Positions 46,472 to 58,176 of a stretch of 64,000 nt of DNA are shown here, one piece after another. Each line of letters starts with the position of its first letter. Within the stretch, counting starts at the first letter, position 1. Location of the stretch: positions 69,132,752 through 69,196,751 of the forward strand of contig CM064872.1 of the NCBI GenBank assembly GCA_032719365.1, read 5' to 3'. Under the pieces are notes generated by a model. It searched no databases, was not told the origin of the DNA, and worked only from the letters and a program-made list of their open reading frames with translations. This DNA comes from Prinsepia uniflora. Taxonomy: Eukaryota > Streptophyta > Magnoliopsida > Rosales > Rosaceae. The translations under genes were made by a program, and so were the position numbers.

Positions 46472-49218
46472 TGTCAGGACCCGTCCCAAAGATCACCTCG
46501 ATACCCGGGACGAACCCTGCTCCCGTCTGACAATCACACGTAAAGTACCAGAATACCCGTAATAGTACCGTAAGTATAACTATCAGACGCAGGAGTAAAT
46601 ATAATACAATTGTAAGTCAGAGCATAGTTCTACAAAATGGGTACAAAATCCTACTATGCTAGTCTCGCAACGGAAGAACGTCGTAAGCTCTATGCCTCGA
46701 TTCCTGCCTCAACGATCACCCCGACGCTATCACCACGACCTGAAGGGAAAATTTAAAACCAAAAGATGTGAGTGGACTAGAAACAATAAAAGTTTCAAAA
46801 ACAGTTGCTCATCAAATCAGAGTTACGAAAAACAACAATACTATTTATTCCCTCCGTTTTGAAAACATGCATGCCCAACTACATATTAGAAAACCATAAC
46901 GTAAAACATCATAAGAAACAGAAACACTATAAAACTGCATCATAAATCGTGAATATCAAGGTATCATTTTACGATCAAACCTGCTGGGTCTATCCGAGTC
47001 TTTAAACTCAATCAGGCCTCAATACTATCCGAGTCTTTAAACTCCCGAGTCTTTAAACTCAATAGGCCTACGGGGGTAATATCGTAAGTATCCGATTCTT
47101 TAAACTCCCGAGTCTTTAAACTCAATCCGGGCCCGTCCCCCGTCAATCAGAATATCCGGGTCTTTAAACCCAATATCCAGATCCAGCAAATCCAATCCAA
47201 ATTCAATGTAAAACCAATTCTAAATCCACAGCCAAACTCGAATTCGAAATCCCCAGTTCGAAGCCCTTCTGGCGTTCAGAACCGACATTCTGAACCCATA
47301 TCCGGAAATCTACTTTTTAAACCAAAAACCACATTTAATCACAAATCATGTTTCATAATCCCTTCATCATCATCAAAAAAACAATTATAGATTGAAATCC
47401 CTAAGTATGGCATCAAAATCCGAAATCCAACTTTTCTCGAAAAACGTGTAAAATCCCGTAAATGTCTCGAAAAACGTGCAAACATATCAAACACATGTAA
47501 TCATCATCAGAAAGCATAAAAACATATTTAATATCGTAAAACATCGATAAAACAATTAGGCATGCTCGTAAAGAAGGAAAGAGTCCACTCACGATTCTGA
47601 ACGAGTCAATCGCGCTCCGTGCGCTCCTCGACCGTCTCAGGCGTCTCCCGTCCGGTCAATATGCATCAAATAGGGTCACAAATACATCAAGGATACTAAC
47701 CCTAATTTCCCCAATTTTTAGGGAATTTATTAATATTTTAATCTTAAACCCTAAACCGTCCGGATTCCCGAACTACCACATAACATCGTCCGATCAACCC
47801 GAAAATCACACCAACGGATTCCTTAGGACATTTAGAATCAAAACCATGTTGGAAGGTTGGCCGGAATCCTCCCCACGCGCCTCCACGCGCCGCCCAAAGT
47901 GGCTGCGCATGGGCCTCACGCGCCTGTTACAGTGCTCCTTCAACCTCGAGTCACCCGGTTCCACTGTGTTGAACCGGCGTGACCGGTTCTCCTCCGTTCC
48001 TCCACCGTTCTTCATCCTTTCAATCCCAATTGCACCGTCCAGTCCCCAGCAATCCTTTCCCCTCCTAACTTTTGAAAATCGAAGCCTAAAACCTATCGTT
48101 CACGGCCTCGAAACAGACGGCCCGTGGCCCCTGTTTTGGCCGCCAGCCACCCAGGTCCTCCCCCGTCACGGCACCACACTCAGACAACTCCTAGGACCTC
48201 CCTGAACCTCAACCTAACCTCCAAATCCCTCGACTCTAGCCCTAAATCCACGACTTTTGAAAACAAAATCACGGGAAAAACAGGGGATTCGAGTCTCACC
48301 TGCGATTCAGCCTCCGCCGTCTGCACCGCCGCGTGCCACGATGCTCGTTGGGTCCCCTGCAAGCTCCTGAGCCTCCTACTGCCTTGGTTTGAGCCACCAC
48401 ACGGCACAACCACCGCCACAGGGCCACCGTCTCTCTGTTTTCCCAAAACTTCCAGCCTCCTCCGTCGTGCCTCCGTGCACGGTTGCAGCTCCAAAACACG
48501 ATCAATAGCTCAGCCTTGGCTCCCTGTTACTCTCACAATCCACCACCCACTCACTCTTGCACTGAATCGATCACAATCTCTCTAATTTTTCCTCTCTGTT
48601 TTCTGGTTCTCAAAGCCCAAATGCACGATTTTGAACGTGCACAATGTGTGGCCGTGCACAATTAGACTCTCCCAGAAGCCTCTAGCTTCTGCCCACGTGT
48701 CCACTCTCCATGGTCTCAGCACAAAATATCCCAGCCCACAAATGCCACTTGTTCTGATCTGATTGGGCTGAGGAAAAGACTAAAATACCCCTAGGTGTAC
48801 AAATTACCATTTTACCCTCGAACTTCTCAAACCCGTAAATATTCCATCCGACGTCCGATGACAGCGTGCCGCCTGTCGTTGTACTCAGGACTTCGAGACC
48901 TATCTAACGGTCCTCGGTCTACGAGAAAATCACAAGTCCAAGAAAAAGTCAACATTTCCCTCAATTAGTCCAAATTACGGTAACGCCCTCAATCTTCCGA
49001 ACGTCATAACTTTTTCTTCGTTTGTCCGAATCGAACCTGCCACCTGTCTACGGACTCGTGACGTCCTAAACTACGTCACGGTCTGGGTCAACACTCATCC
49101 AATCTGTAAATCAAAAAGTCAACTTTTGACGCACTATTCATAAGGGCAAAATTGTCCTTTCATACAAATATTTACAAAAATTACATTTATACCCTTCCCG
49201 AAGGTACGGGTTGTTACC
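46472..49218 (-). repeat. Element C right (5') LTR
   Basis: Plus strand starts TGTCAGGACCCGTCCC and ends GGGTTGTTAC (the final A expected from the left LTR reads C). It carries GTGAGTGGACT (46768-46778), ATGCATGC (46867-46874), the inverted-repeat array (46996-47171), GCATGC (47560-47565) and AGTCCACTCAC (47582-47592). Confidence 0.9.
46996..47171 (-). repeat. Inverted-repeat array, LTR C
   Basis: Six 14-bp units: GAGTCTTTAAACTC at 46996, 47031, 47047 and 47110, GATTCTTTAAACTC at 47094, and GGGTCTTTAAACCC at 47158. The same unit occurs in the family A and G LTRs. Confidence 0.9.
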
Positions 49219-50443
49219 GATGATGCCATGGGTGCATTTGTATGTGGTTACGTATAAGCACGTATTTCAGGGTTTCGGCCTTATACGGTACTTATACGGG
49301 TCTGTATTTCTTTATTGGTCTAAATGAACTGGTTTTGGATTTCTAAAAGGATAAACTCGGGTATGAGACCCATTTGGTTTTGTCTCGGGCATATGACCTC
49401 AGATATCGAGCACGATGCCCAGCTGATGTCCTATGTTCGGGCACGAGACCCAGTTGCTTTACGGTTTATGATTTCGGGTCAGGGACCCTAGGTGGATTTC
49501 CAAGTTCATGACAGTTTATGGGAACCGACATGACCTTTGGAAAGGTCATTGTGGTTCATGACGGTTTATGGGAACCGGCATGAACCTTTGTCAAGTCACT
49601 CTGGTTCATGACGGTTTATGGGAACCGGCATGAACCCTGGTTATGTTGTTATGGATCATGACGGTTCAGGGGAACCGGGCATGAATGTTTATGTTATGTA
49701 TATATATGTATTCATATACCTTCCTTTACTTCTATTATCTCCTCTGGGGAGGGTCGTTGGCCTGAGTGGACCCCGGAGTAGTCACGGAGCACCGACTGAG
49801 TGGAGTCACCCCCCAGTTGGGTTCCTTACTCTCAGGAAGGCTATGATTACTATTACCTCGGGTAGGGTCAGTGGTCTGCGGACATTGATCTTGACTTTGA
49901 GAAGACTCGGATTGAGACCTGGGTAGCATGCACGTAGCTTTGGAAACCGTGACAGGATTGGTTGTGTGAATTATATGTATATATGATATATGCTATATAA
50001 GATATATTATATGATGTATGATGTGCGTTTACACAGGTTTTGGGAAGTGGCCCGTATGGTTAGTTTCTTATGATTTGGGCTGAGTCCCTTATGGATTTGG
50101 GCAGTGGCCCGTGTACTTGATTTCATTATGGTTTTTCTGGATAAATGATTTTCGAATGCATGCATACTTTTTAGTGAAGGGTACAAATGTTTTCCCGTTA
50201 AAATGTTTTTATAAACTCTTGTTTTGTCCACTCATAGCTTTTAATGTTTTAACTGCCCTTCAGGTTGATATTGGATGTGGACTGTAGCAGAGACCGAGAT
50301 ATCACACACCTGCTCTGGATCCTGGCGTACTCGGATAGCCCGGGAGAGAAAAGGTCGGAAACATCCCTTGTCTGACACTCCGTGTCAGACGGGAGCAGGG
50401 TCATCCCACGTTAATCCCGGGGGGATTGGGATGGGTCCTGTCA
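49219..50443 (+). repeat. LTR D, last part
   Basis: Resumes plus-strand LTR after element C. It contains GGGTC-AGG-GACCC (49476-49488), a 50-bp tandem hairpin array, ATGCATGCAT (50157-50166), GTCCACTCAT near 50226, and the LTR end ATGGGTCCTGTCA. Confidence 0.8.
49501..49690 (+). repeat. Four 50-bp tandem units, each a hairpin
   Basis: CATGAC recurs at 49507, 49557, 49607 and 49657, an exact 50-bp period. Units 2 and 3 fold as GGTTCATG ... CGGTT-TATGGG-AACCG ... CATGAACC (49553-49586, 49603-49636), 13 paired positions with one A/G mismatch. Units 1 and 4 are diverged. Confidence 0.88.
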
Positions 50444-50448
50444 CAAAA

Positions 50449-52968
50449 CGTGCTCCAGCAATAGCACCGGGTATTTAAACCCAAAACAGTTTTCAACGGG
50501 TCTTGAAACCCAAAACATTTGTCAATCACAACAACTCGGGATCCATCGTGATCCAAATTCCAAATCCAAATCCAAAAACACATTTTTGTCATAACAGGAC
50601 TCACGTCCGAATTTCCACTTTCAAATCCCCAAATCTTACTTCACAAAACATAATCAAATCATCATTAAACACAGGGCATGTACAATCATACCAAATCACT
50701 TTATTAAATCCTTTCCCATTCTCGAATTCGAATTCGCAATAATGATTCTGTAAGCCGGCATCCGGAAGCATCATCCCGAACCCAAACCAAGAATCCGTTT
50801 TCAAACTTCCGAAAATCGAAATATCGTTATTCAAAATTACTTTTATGCCCAGAGCATCAAGCCCGAAATCTCCTTTTTCAAAATCCGTTTTAAATCCTTG
50901 AAAACACCTCATATTTCAAATCTCAAGGTCAAGACATCAAAACTATAATCAAATCACCAAAATAACGATCAAATCACAACATACTCGAAATCTCGTAAAG
51001 CGTGCAAAATTGTGACATTCTCGAAATACGTGTCAAAACTGTAAACCATAATCACAATCGAAATCCAACATCTTAAAAACATAATACGCACAAATCACAT
51101 AAAATCATTCATTAAACCACCATCAATAGTAAAAGAACCCTTAGTCTCGAAATACGTGCAATTTCGTGTGCATATAAAAAATACGTATAAATACGGGAAT
51201 CGAAATCATCACAGTTCATAATCATAATCATAGAAATATTCATGCATGCATTAAATTTTGAAAGCAACGTCCACTCACACACCGTCCTTAGTGCTCGGTT
51301 TCGAGCCGCACGCTTTTCCGTAATTTCCGCCATTTTCCAGAAATCTCGAATCATGTCCAAAATCACTTCTCAGGGTTACTAAGGCCTCAATTAACAACAT
51401 ACTAAATTCCCATAATTTTTCCGGGATTTTTCGACACAATTTAACTTTAGGCCCTAATTTCCGAACCCTCAAAACTATCCCGAACGACTCCCGATCGACT
51501 CGAACTTAAAATATAAAATGTTAATTAAACCGAAAGGATCAAATCTCATGTTGACCGTGAACGAAAATAACATCACACGCGTCGTCATGCGCCGCCCAAA
51601 GTGGCTGTGCGTGAAGGCCACGCGCCTAGCACTATAGCTACAGTGTCACCATCTTCACCCGCGAGTCTAATAAACGGGCCTTCAACCCGCGACTCGACCC
51701 GGCTAATTACCCTTCAATTCTCAATCAATTCCTTTCGTTTTTTATCCTAACATCTTCTATAATCATTTAATTTAAGATCTGTGTCAATGATTTCCCTCGA
51801 CAAGCACTAAATCGATCAATCCAGACTCGAACAGTCGAACGGGTCGACTTCTGGAACTCACCCAACACGGTTCCATTCTCGAATTAACTTAGACAGAAGC
51901 TTAAGGAGACCTATATGAACACTCTAGCACAACCAATTGAACAAGCCGTTACCTGGAAGTAGTCGTCCACATCACTGAAAATTCTCTTAAACTGGAACTC
52001 AGGTTCCCGGCCAACCAGTGCTCAATCTCCTTCAATTCTTTCGTGGTTGAGTTCGTAGTGAACCCAGAAGACTAACACGGTCCTTGGTTTCGTTCGAATG
52101 GCCACACAAATTAAAAGCCATGTTTTCCATCCAATTTCCCGAAACGGGTTCCTCACAGTTCTCTCTAGCTCTTAGCCCTCAACTGATTCCAAATGAACCC
52201 TCTCACTTCCCCTAACTCAGTTAATCGATCAAATGGGCGGAAACTCGTGGGAAACCGTCTGATGTCTCTGTGAAATTTGTTTCCCGCAACACAAAAACCA
52301 TAACCATTTTTAAACCTAGCCCGTGCTCTGAATTCCTGCCCAAACCATTCTTCAATGCCATTAACTCTCCCCAAGGTCACTAAACAATTCTGATCAAACA
52401 ACCCAAGCAAAAATAATTGCACCATTTCAGTCCACTACTCTGTTAAACAATGTCCACCCACGGTTGTTCAAACTGGGCATAGAAAAATTACCATTTTGCT
52501 CTTCAGCATGAAATTACCAAAATGCCCCTCATCTTCCGTGACCCCGTAACTTGGTAATCTGAACTCCAATTAACGCGTGCCGCCTGTCATTGTACTCAGG
52601 GCATCGAAACCTACCTAACGGTCCTCGAGTCGTGTGAAAATCAATTGTCAAACAAAAAGTCAACATTTTCCTCCTAATCGTCCAAATTACGAAAATGTCA
52701 TTGGTCTTCCGAACGTCATAACTTTCACCTCGGACGTCGGAATCGATCGTGCCACCTGTCTATGGACTCGTGACGTCCCAAACTACGCCACGGTCATCGG
52801 TCAAAGTCCATTTGACTTCCCGAATTAAAGTCAACGTTTTACCCACGACTAGGGGCAAAACGGTCATTTTGCATCGTTCTTCCGATTTCGCCCAACTAAT
52901 CACCGATTAACCCTGTTAATCATGATTAGTTACTAATCTAATCCCAGATTCCGGGATGGGTCGTTACA
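50449..52968 (-). repeat. Family A LTR 2, second part
   Basis: Continues from 28827 after the D insertion and aligns with 22624-25146. It ends GGATGGGTCGTTACA. Confidence 0.9.
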
Positions 52969-53087
52969 ATCTTCCCCCCTTAAAGAATTTCGTCCTCGAA
53001 ATTCCAACCGATCTAATCTCAACCGTTCCTCCCTCCTTAATTTAGTTTCGTTCTCAATATTTCCAATTATCCTTGTTCCACATCCTT
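52969..53087 (-). other. Truncated second internal-domain start of family A
   Basis: About 119 bp that repeat 25147-25255, polypurine tract complement included, directly after LTR 2. Similarity stops near CCACATCC at 53087, and CACTA sequence follows. Confidence 0.8.
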
Positions 53088-53102
53088 GTTTCTCCTCGGA
53101 CA

Positions 53103-53436
53103 TTTTGACAACGGTAGTAATTTAAAACTGTTGTCTAAAGGGTGTTTCGACAACGGTATTCATATATATTGTTGTCTAACGTACCCTTTAGACAGTGGTA
53201 TAAATAAATACCGTTGTCTAAAGGGAATTTAGACAACAGTATGTGTAAATTACATTGTCTAAAATACCCTTTAGACAATTGATTTTAATAAGTACCATTG
53301 TCTAAAGGTAGTTTAGACAATGGAGAAAATCCGTTGTCTAAACAGCCCCTTTAAACAACAGGAACAATTACAATGGTATTTAAGAGGAATAGACAACGAA
53401 TTTTCTTCGTTGTCTAAAGGAAATTTTTGTGTAGTG
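53103..53436. repeat. CACTA right subterminal hairpin repeats
   Basis: Seven adjacent inverted pairs of the word TTTAGACAACGGT / ACCGTTGTCTAAA with spacers of 5-20 bp, ending at the TGTAGTG terminus. The left end (20809-21000) has the same word less regularly. These are probable transposase-binding repeats. Confidence 0.8.
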
Positions 53437-54658
53437 TCTATTAATTTCTCAGTCTCTCTAGTAGGGTGGGCGACGGCCGGTCGATAAATATCCTTCATCT
53501 AGCTGCTACAATTCTTGCGCAATAATTGACAAAGATTGTTTTATTATGTTACCAATGCATATATGCTATCTTAAATACTGTATTTTCATGAGCTGAGATT
53601 CTCAGATGGACCAGTATCCGTGAATATATGGGTTAATTTTTTTTTTTTTTGGACCATCAAAGATTAACAACCAAACCAAACAGGCAGGCCACCACATAAT
53701 TATATTCATATTCATACCGATGATCATAAATTCATTCATATATATCGGCAACGTCGACACCTTATTAATAATCTACTTGGATTTGTCGTACAACGTTATT
53801 CCCAATTTAAGCGCTCGTCTGCTTGGTTGTTACACTACAATCAAATCTAATCTTTAATTTGTTGTCTGTTTTCTTTTCAAAGATATTGATCAGATGAGAT
53901 ATTCGACCACTGCATTTTATGTTATAAACTAACACCAGCAACTATAAATATATGTATAATAAAACCTTTCCTTATTTTAAAGCTGATCAATAGAGAAAAA
54001 AGAAACTATATATATATATATACAAGAAGTATATTTACGTATAACTAATTTTTATAAATATGAAATAGATTTTCCAATCCCCAGTGTTTCTACTTTTAGC
54101 CGTTTGTCAGGTTTACCAAATTCCGAAGAGATTAAACCCTAAGAGTAGGGTAATAACACTAATTAGTTACTAATTAATAACTCCATTGTCAAACATTGCA
54201 GCTATATGTGTACATATATATATATATACACACACATTAATAAGAACAAAATAACAAAATAGTTGGTGTTATTTATGATATTTTGTTGTACAATATATAA
54301 AAATAATATTAATAATCATTATATGCAATTATAAAAAATAAAAAAACTATATAAAAGTATCCAAATTATAGGAGTCATTTCAAATTCGAACATCAACCAT
54401 AAAAATTAGATTTTAGGTATCCAAACTATCAAAACACATGCATTTAGGTACCTACTGCTAGCAATCTGTTAAAAAAATATGTTAAGTGCCCAAGTGACAC
54501 TTATGGGGGCCTTTGTTATGTTGACGCGGATGCCATTTAGACAAAAAAAAAATTGAATATTATTAGAATTAATTAAAAAATCTTAATAAATAAACGAAAA
54601 AATTAAAAAACAAATACAAAATCAAACCCCACAGCCCTCGTCGATCGTGAATTCTTGA
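53437..54658. other. AT-rich spacer, no gene seen
   Basis: Contains a T-run (53638-53650), TA repeats (54009-54022, 54207-54228) and a short CA run. I find no supported coding sequence or RNA gene. Confidence 0.6.
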
Positions 54659-54966
54659 TGTAAGGCCCCAGAAATTTGAGAAAGTAAAAATGACGATTTT
54701 ACCCCTACGAGTAAAAAATGTTGGCTTTTGATTGGAGAACCCTATGGACATATCGTGAGAACCGTTACAAAGTTCTTGAACTCCTGAATCCACAGACAGG
54801 AGGCATGTTGAAATTAGAGTTCGGATACGTTCGTTTTAAGTCATAAATGTGCAAGGGCATTTTAGTAATTTTACCTTAGAAGGGTATTTTGGTCATTTCT
54901 CATGGCCCTAGAATATTCTAAATTTTTCTACACCTTTCTATCCCACATTGTACATCAACCTACCCC

Positions 54967-54997
<31 letters not shown>

Positions 54998-56734
54998 AGT
55001 ATGGTTTGATGAAGGATATCAGTGGTGGAACACCAAATGAGGGAAAAAGAAAAAGAAAAACATGATGGAAGGGAGAACTAAGAAGAAAGCAAAAATGAGG
55101 TAAGGTCGTGAGGAAGAACGAGAGAAGAGTTAGAGAAGAATTGAGATGAAGAAATACCAGGTGAATGGCCATGAACAAGCCGACAAAAATTTTGTTTCTA
55201 TGGTCGTGGGTTGTAGAGTGAGGGCAGGGCTATATGGTTCAAAGTTAGGAAACCTATAACGTTTCTAAGCGTCTTGTGATTGTTTGTGGGGTAAGAAAAG
55301 AGGAAGTAAGGATCTAGGAAGGCAAAAAAAAAACTGAAAACCATGATCGAAAGCCATGAAATTGGATAGCACGATCGAGTAAGTTCTTCGTGTTTTGATA
55401 TTGTAGAACTCTTCGTGAGATTGAGTAGACTAATTTTGACTATTGGAATGTAAAATGGTTGAGAAATAATGAAGATATTACCGGGTCAACCCGTTTGGGT
55501 CGGGTGGGATTACAAAAACCTGTAGGTCGAACCCGCGAAGGGAAGGAGACAGTGAACAGTGCCCCCTAGCGTGTGAGGGCCACGTGCAGGAACTTCGGCT
55601 GGGGCGTGAGGAAGAGTTTGATTTTTCGGCCAACATGAAACTTGTTCTTCATAAAACTTTGAATTTAATGGTTTAAGAATGGAGTGAAATGGACGTGTTT
55701 TGAGGAAGTTATGCCTGTTCAAAATTTGTGGTGTTTTATCTAAAATTTCCTTAATAAATCCTAAAATTTGAGGATAATTCGAAACTTACCTATAAACATA
55801 ATTTTGTAACGTCCCGTCCCAAAATTACGTGATTAGCGAGACTAATCAAAAATTAATCGAAACTAATCATGATTAGTCGAGGTGAAATGACGATTTTGCC
55901 CCTGAAATGGGTGAAAATATTGACTTTTAACCCGGAAGGTCAAATGCACGTGGATCAAATTTCATTATGTAGATCGAGACAATACGGGTCTGTAGACAGG
56001 CGGCACGTTGAAATCAAACACTGAACAGAAAAAATTTGAGTCTAGAACGGATCGTTGTACGATTACACGATTTACGAGGCAAGTTCACCTTTGTTTGCGG
56101 TGGGCCCAAAATATATGTTTAGGGGACCAATGGATGAGTGACAAGTGTCACTCATCCATCGAACCATAATCCACATACATGCATCATTCCTCCCTTCTGT
56201 TTTCAAACCCGAAAACCCACCCCATTCCCTTTCTCATCATCTTCATATGTACTGGTCGCATGGGAGAGAGACTGAAAGTGACAGAGGACTGAGAGACGAC
56301 AGAGGAGGAAGCTGGAGTCCTGGAAGGTGGCCGAAAAACCCAAAAAACCCAGGCAAAACCCAAAACCCATTAGAAATTGGTTTTTGATTTTCAAACGTTT
56401 GGGACACATTCTGAAGCTTGGTTGGTGTTCTGTGAGTCCCTACGAGCGTCTGAGGATAAAAAACAAGGGCTGAGGATGGGAAGGCGGACCGAGGTTCGAG
56501 TTCAAAAGTTGGTCGTGAAGGTTTGGATTCGAACAGATAATCTCACCCATTTTTTCTTGATTTTGAGGTCATAGAACCCTTCCTAGGCTAGAGACAAGTC
56601 ATTTGGAAGAAATTGGTGGAAAACGGTTGAGAAATAAAGAAGATAGAACCGGATCGAGGTCGCAGGTCAAATCGACCTGTTACAGTCAAACGGGTCGACC
56701 CGTCTGAGGTTGAAGACGATGACACCTATCAAGC

Positions 56735-57083
56735 CACGTGGCCAATCGGGTAGTGAAACGTGGCACAAATGTCAAGTCCAGTCAACGTCGATGTGGCAGT
56801 CTACATCAGGGTTGACCACCCATGTGGACCAGTGAGGTGGTGCCACATGGCGAGCTATTAGAGCTTGTTAGATGACGTGGCAATTGATGTGGTAGGTCCA
56901 CGTTAGCCATGTCAGACCACGTGGACCAATGAGGTGGTGCCACGTGCCACGTGGTAGTGTGTTAGGTTGTCAGACCTGACGTGTCAGTGACACATGGCAG
57001 TGATGATGTCAGCAGGTGACGTTATCACGTGACATGGAAGTGTCATAGGGTGACACGTTGCACCAGTTAGGGAGTGCCACGTG
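56735..57083. promoter_or_regulatory. Cluster of six CACGTG (G-box) motifs in LTR E
   Basis: CACGTG occurs at 56735, 56918, 56941, 56948, 57026 and 57078, within 349 bp. Most are in CCACGTGG context. G-boxes bind bZIP and bHLH factors in plants. The region is also rich in GTGGCA/TGACGT words, so repeat amplification may explain part of it. Regulatory use is inferred. Confidence 0.6.
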
Positions 57084-58176
57084 GTAGGTTTTCAGACCTG
57101 ACAGGTGTTAGACGTGCCAGGCTGATGTCAGCGTTGACCGATGTTGATCGAACTTTGACCAGCGCGTGTTAGAGTGTGGGCATGAATTTCATGGTGAAAT
57201 CAGTTTTTTTTCAAAAGATTTCTATGCTCTGAATCCAATGGTGATGGTTTCAGGTCGATCGGGGGTCGTTTGATAGGTCATTTGGAGGTTTTAGCCTCGG
57301 GAAGTGTGTTCGGGACACATTGATTGTTTCAGGAGTTTTGAGGGTTTATGATTAGGACTTGTATCGATGGATAGTGATCTTTGAGTATGATTTGGATAGG
57401 TCCGGAGACTGCGGATAAGCTTTGGATTGGCTTATGGGGTTTTGGAGGCCGCAGTGTGGACCGTCTGTGATTGGACTTTGATTTCTAAATGATGCATGCA
57501 TATATATATATATATATATATGTTTTAATGATTTATGAGTATAGTTTGAAATGCCTGGTTTATTTATAGTTTTGAATGAGGTATTTCATGATGATTTCTA
57601 TGTTGGTTGGGTCATGATTTGAATGATGTTTTTAATTATCAGTTTTTAACGATTTCATGAAGATGCGTGAAATCGAGGATTTTATTAGCAGTTTTTTGAT
57701 GATTTCACGGGGATGCGTAAAATCGGTATTTCGGGTTTGAAACCCATTTCATTTAAGGTTTGACTAGGAGTATAGTCAAACGGAAAATTGAACAGTGATT
57801 TGAATAACCAAGTGATTTCGGATTTGAAAATGATATTCGGGCTTATGACCCTATTGGAAGGATAATGGACTCTGGGAGTGGGTCCATGTGTATTGAAAAT
57901 CATGTTTCGGGTCAAAGGTCATATGGTGATGACTTTTAAGGTGTGATTTTGGACTAAGAATATACGAAATTTGATTTGACAAGATTCGATGAATCCAGGA
58001 GTTATGAAATGTTTTTACTGAGACCATGCTCTATGATGTGATGATTGGCTTCGGATGTCGACCATCCAATGGGATGTGTGATCCTGGAGAGGTCAAGGGG
58101 ACATTGCTTGCAAGAGTGTCGGAGATAGACATTTTGTAGATGTCGACCATCGTGTGTGATGTGTGATCATGTAGAC

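Larger units (their letters stand above)
30445..49218 (-). mobile_element. Element C, Ty3/gypsy chromovirus (Tekay/Del-like)
   Basis: Right (5') LTR is 46472-49218. Internal domain is 41896-46471. Left (3') LTR is 30445-31564 plus 41019-41895, lacking about 0.78 kb that the right LTR has. PBS complement is 46455-46466, and the polypurine tract complement (ATCTACCCCCCTAAAAAG) follows 41895. The single-frame gag-pol ends in an integrase with a chromodomain, which defines chromoviruses. Five premature stops inactivate it. The left LTR is interrupted by element B. No clean target duplication is visible because the left end is rearranged. Confidence 0.9.
28828..50443 (+). mobile_element. Element D, plus-strand long LTR, probably solo, split by C
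   Basis: It starts TGTAACGACCCGTCCCG at 28828 and ends ATGGGTCCTGTCA at 50443, with the 5-bp duplication CAAAA on both sides (28823-28827, 50444-50448). The 28828-30347 part aligns in sense with the start of element B's LTR. The 49219-50443 part aligns with the end of B's LTR. No PBS or internal domain is seen, so a solo LTR is the simplest reading. Several hundred bases are missing where element C is inserted. Confidence 0.8.
21844..53087 (-). mobile_element. Family A long-LTR retroelement, non-autonomous
   Basis: LTR 1 is 21844-25146 (3303 bp). Internal domain is 25147-28041 (2895 bp). LTR 2 is 28042-28827 plus 50449-52968 (3306 bp after removing element D and one CAAAA copy). After LTR 2 the start of an internal domain appears again (52969 to about 53087), so the structure is LTR-internal-LTR-truncated internal. 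Sense is the minus strand: a polypurine tract follows LTR 1 on the plus strand and the PBS complement (28027-28038, one mismatch) precedes LTR 2. There is no coding sequence. The left flank CGACA has no exact partner, consistent with loss of the far end. Confidence 0.85.
20809..53436. mobile_element. Non-autonomous CACTA element inflated by nested insertions
   Basis: The left end CACTACACAAATTTTAGC at 20809 and the right end AAATTTTTGTGTAGTG at 53436 are inverted and flanked by the 3-bp duplication TCT (20806-20808, 53437-53439). Both subterminal regions carry TAGACAAC/GTTGTCTA words. The element's own DNA is only about 1.4 kb (20809-21843 and about 53088-53436) with no transposase. The other 31 kb is family A retroelement and the elements nested in it. 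Confidence 0.88.

Noticed and set aside
49501..49690. CRISPR-like regularly spaced repeats (also 14231-14311 and 22420-22687)
   Set aside because: Units are contiguous or inverted-repeat words in plant LTRs without unique spacers of constant length, and there are no cas genes.
55000..55180. Minus-strand frame ending in an Ile-Tyr repeat
   Set aside because: It is a translation of a TA microsatellite and GA-rich LTR F leader.
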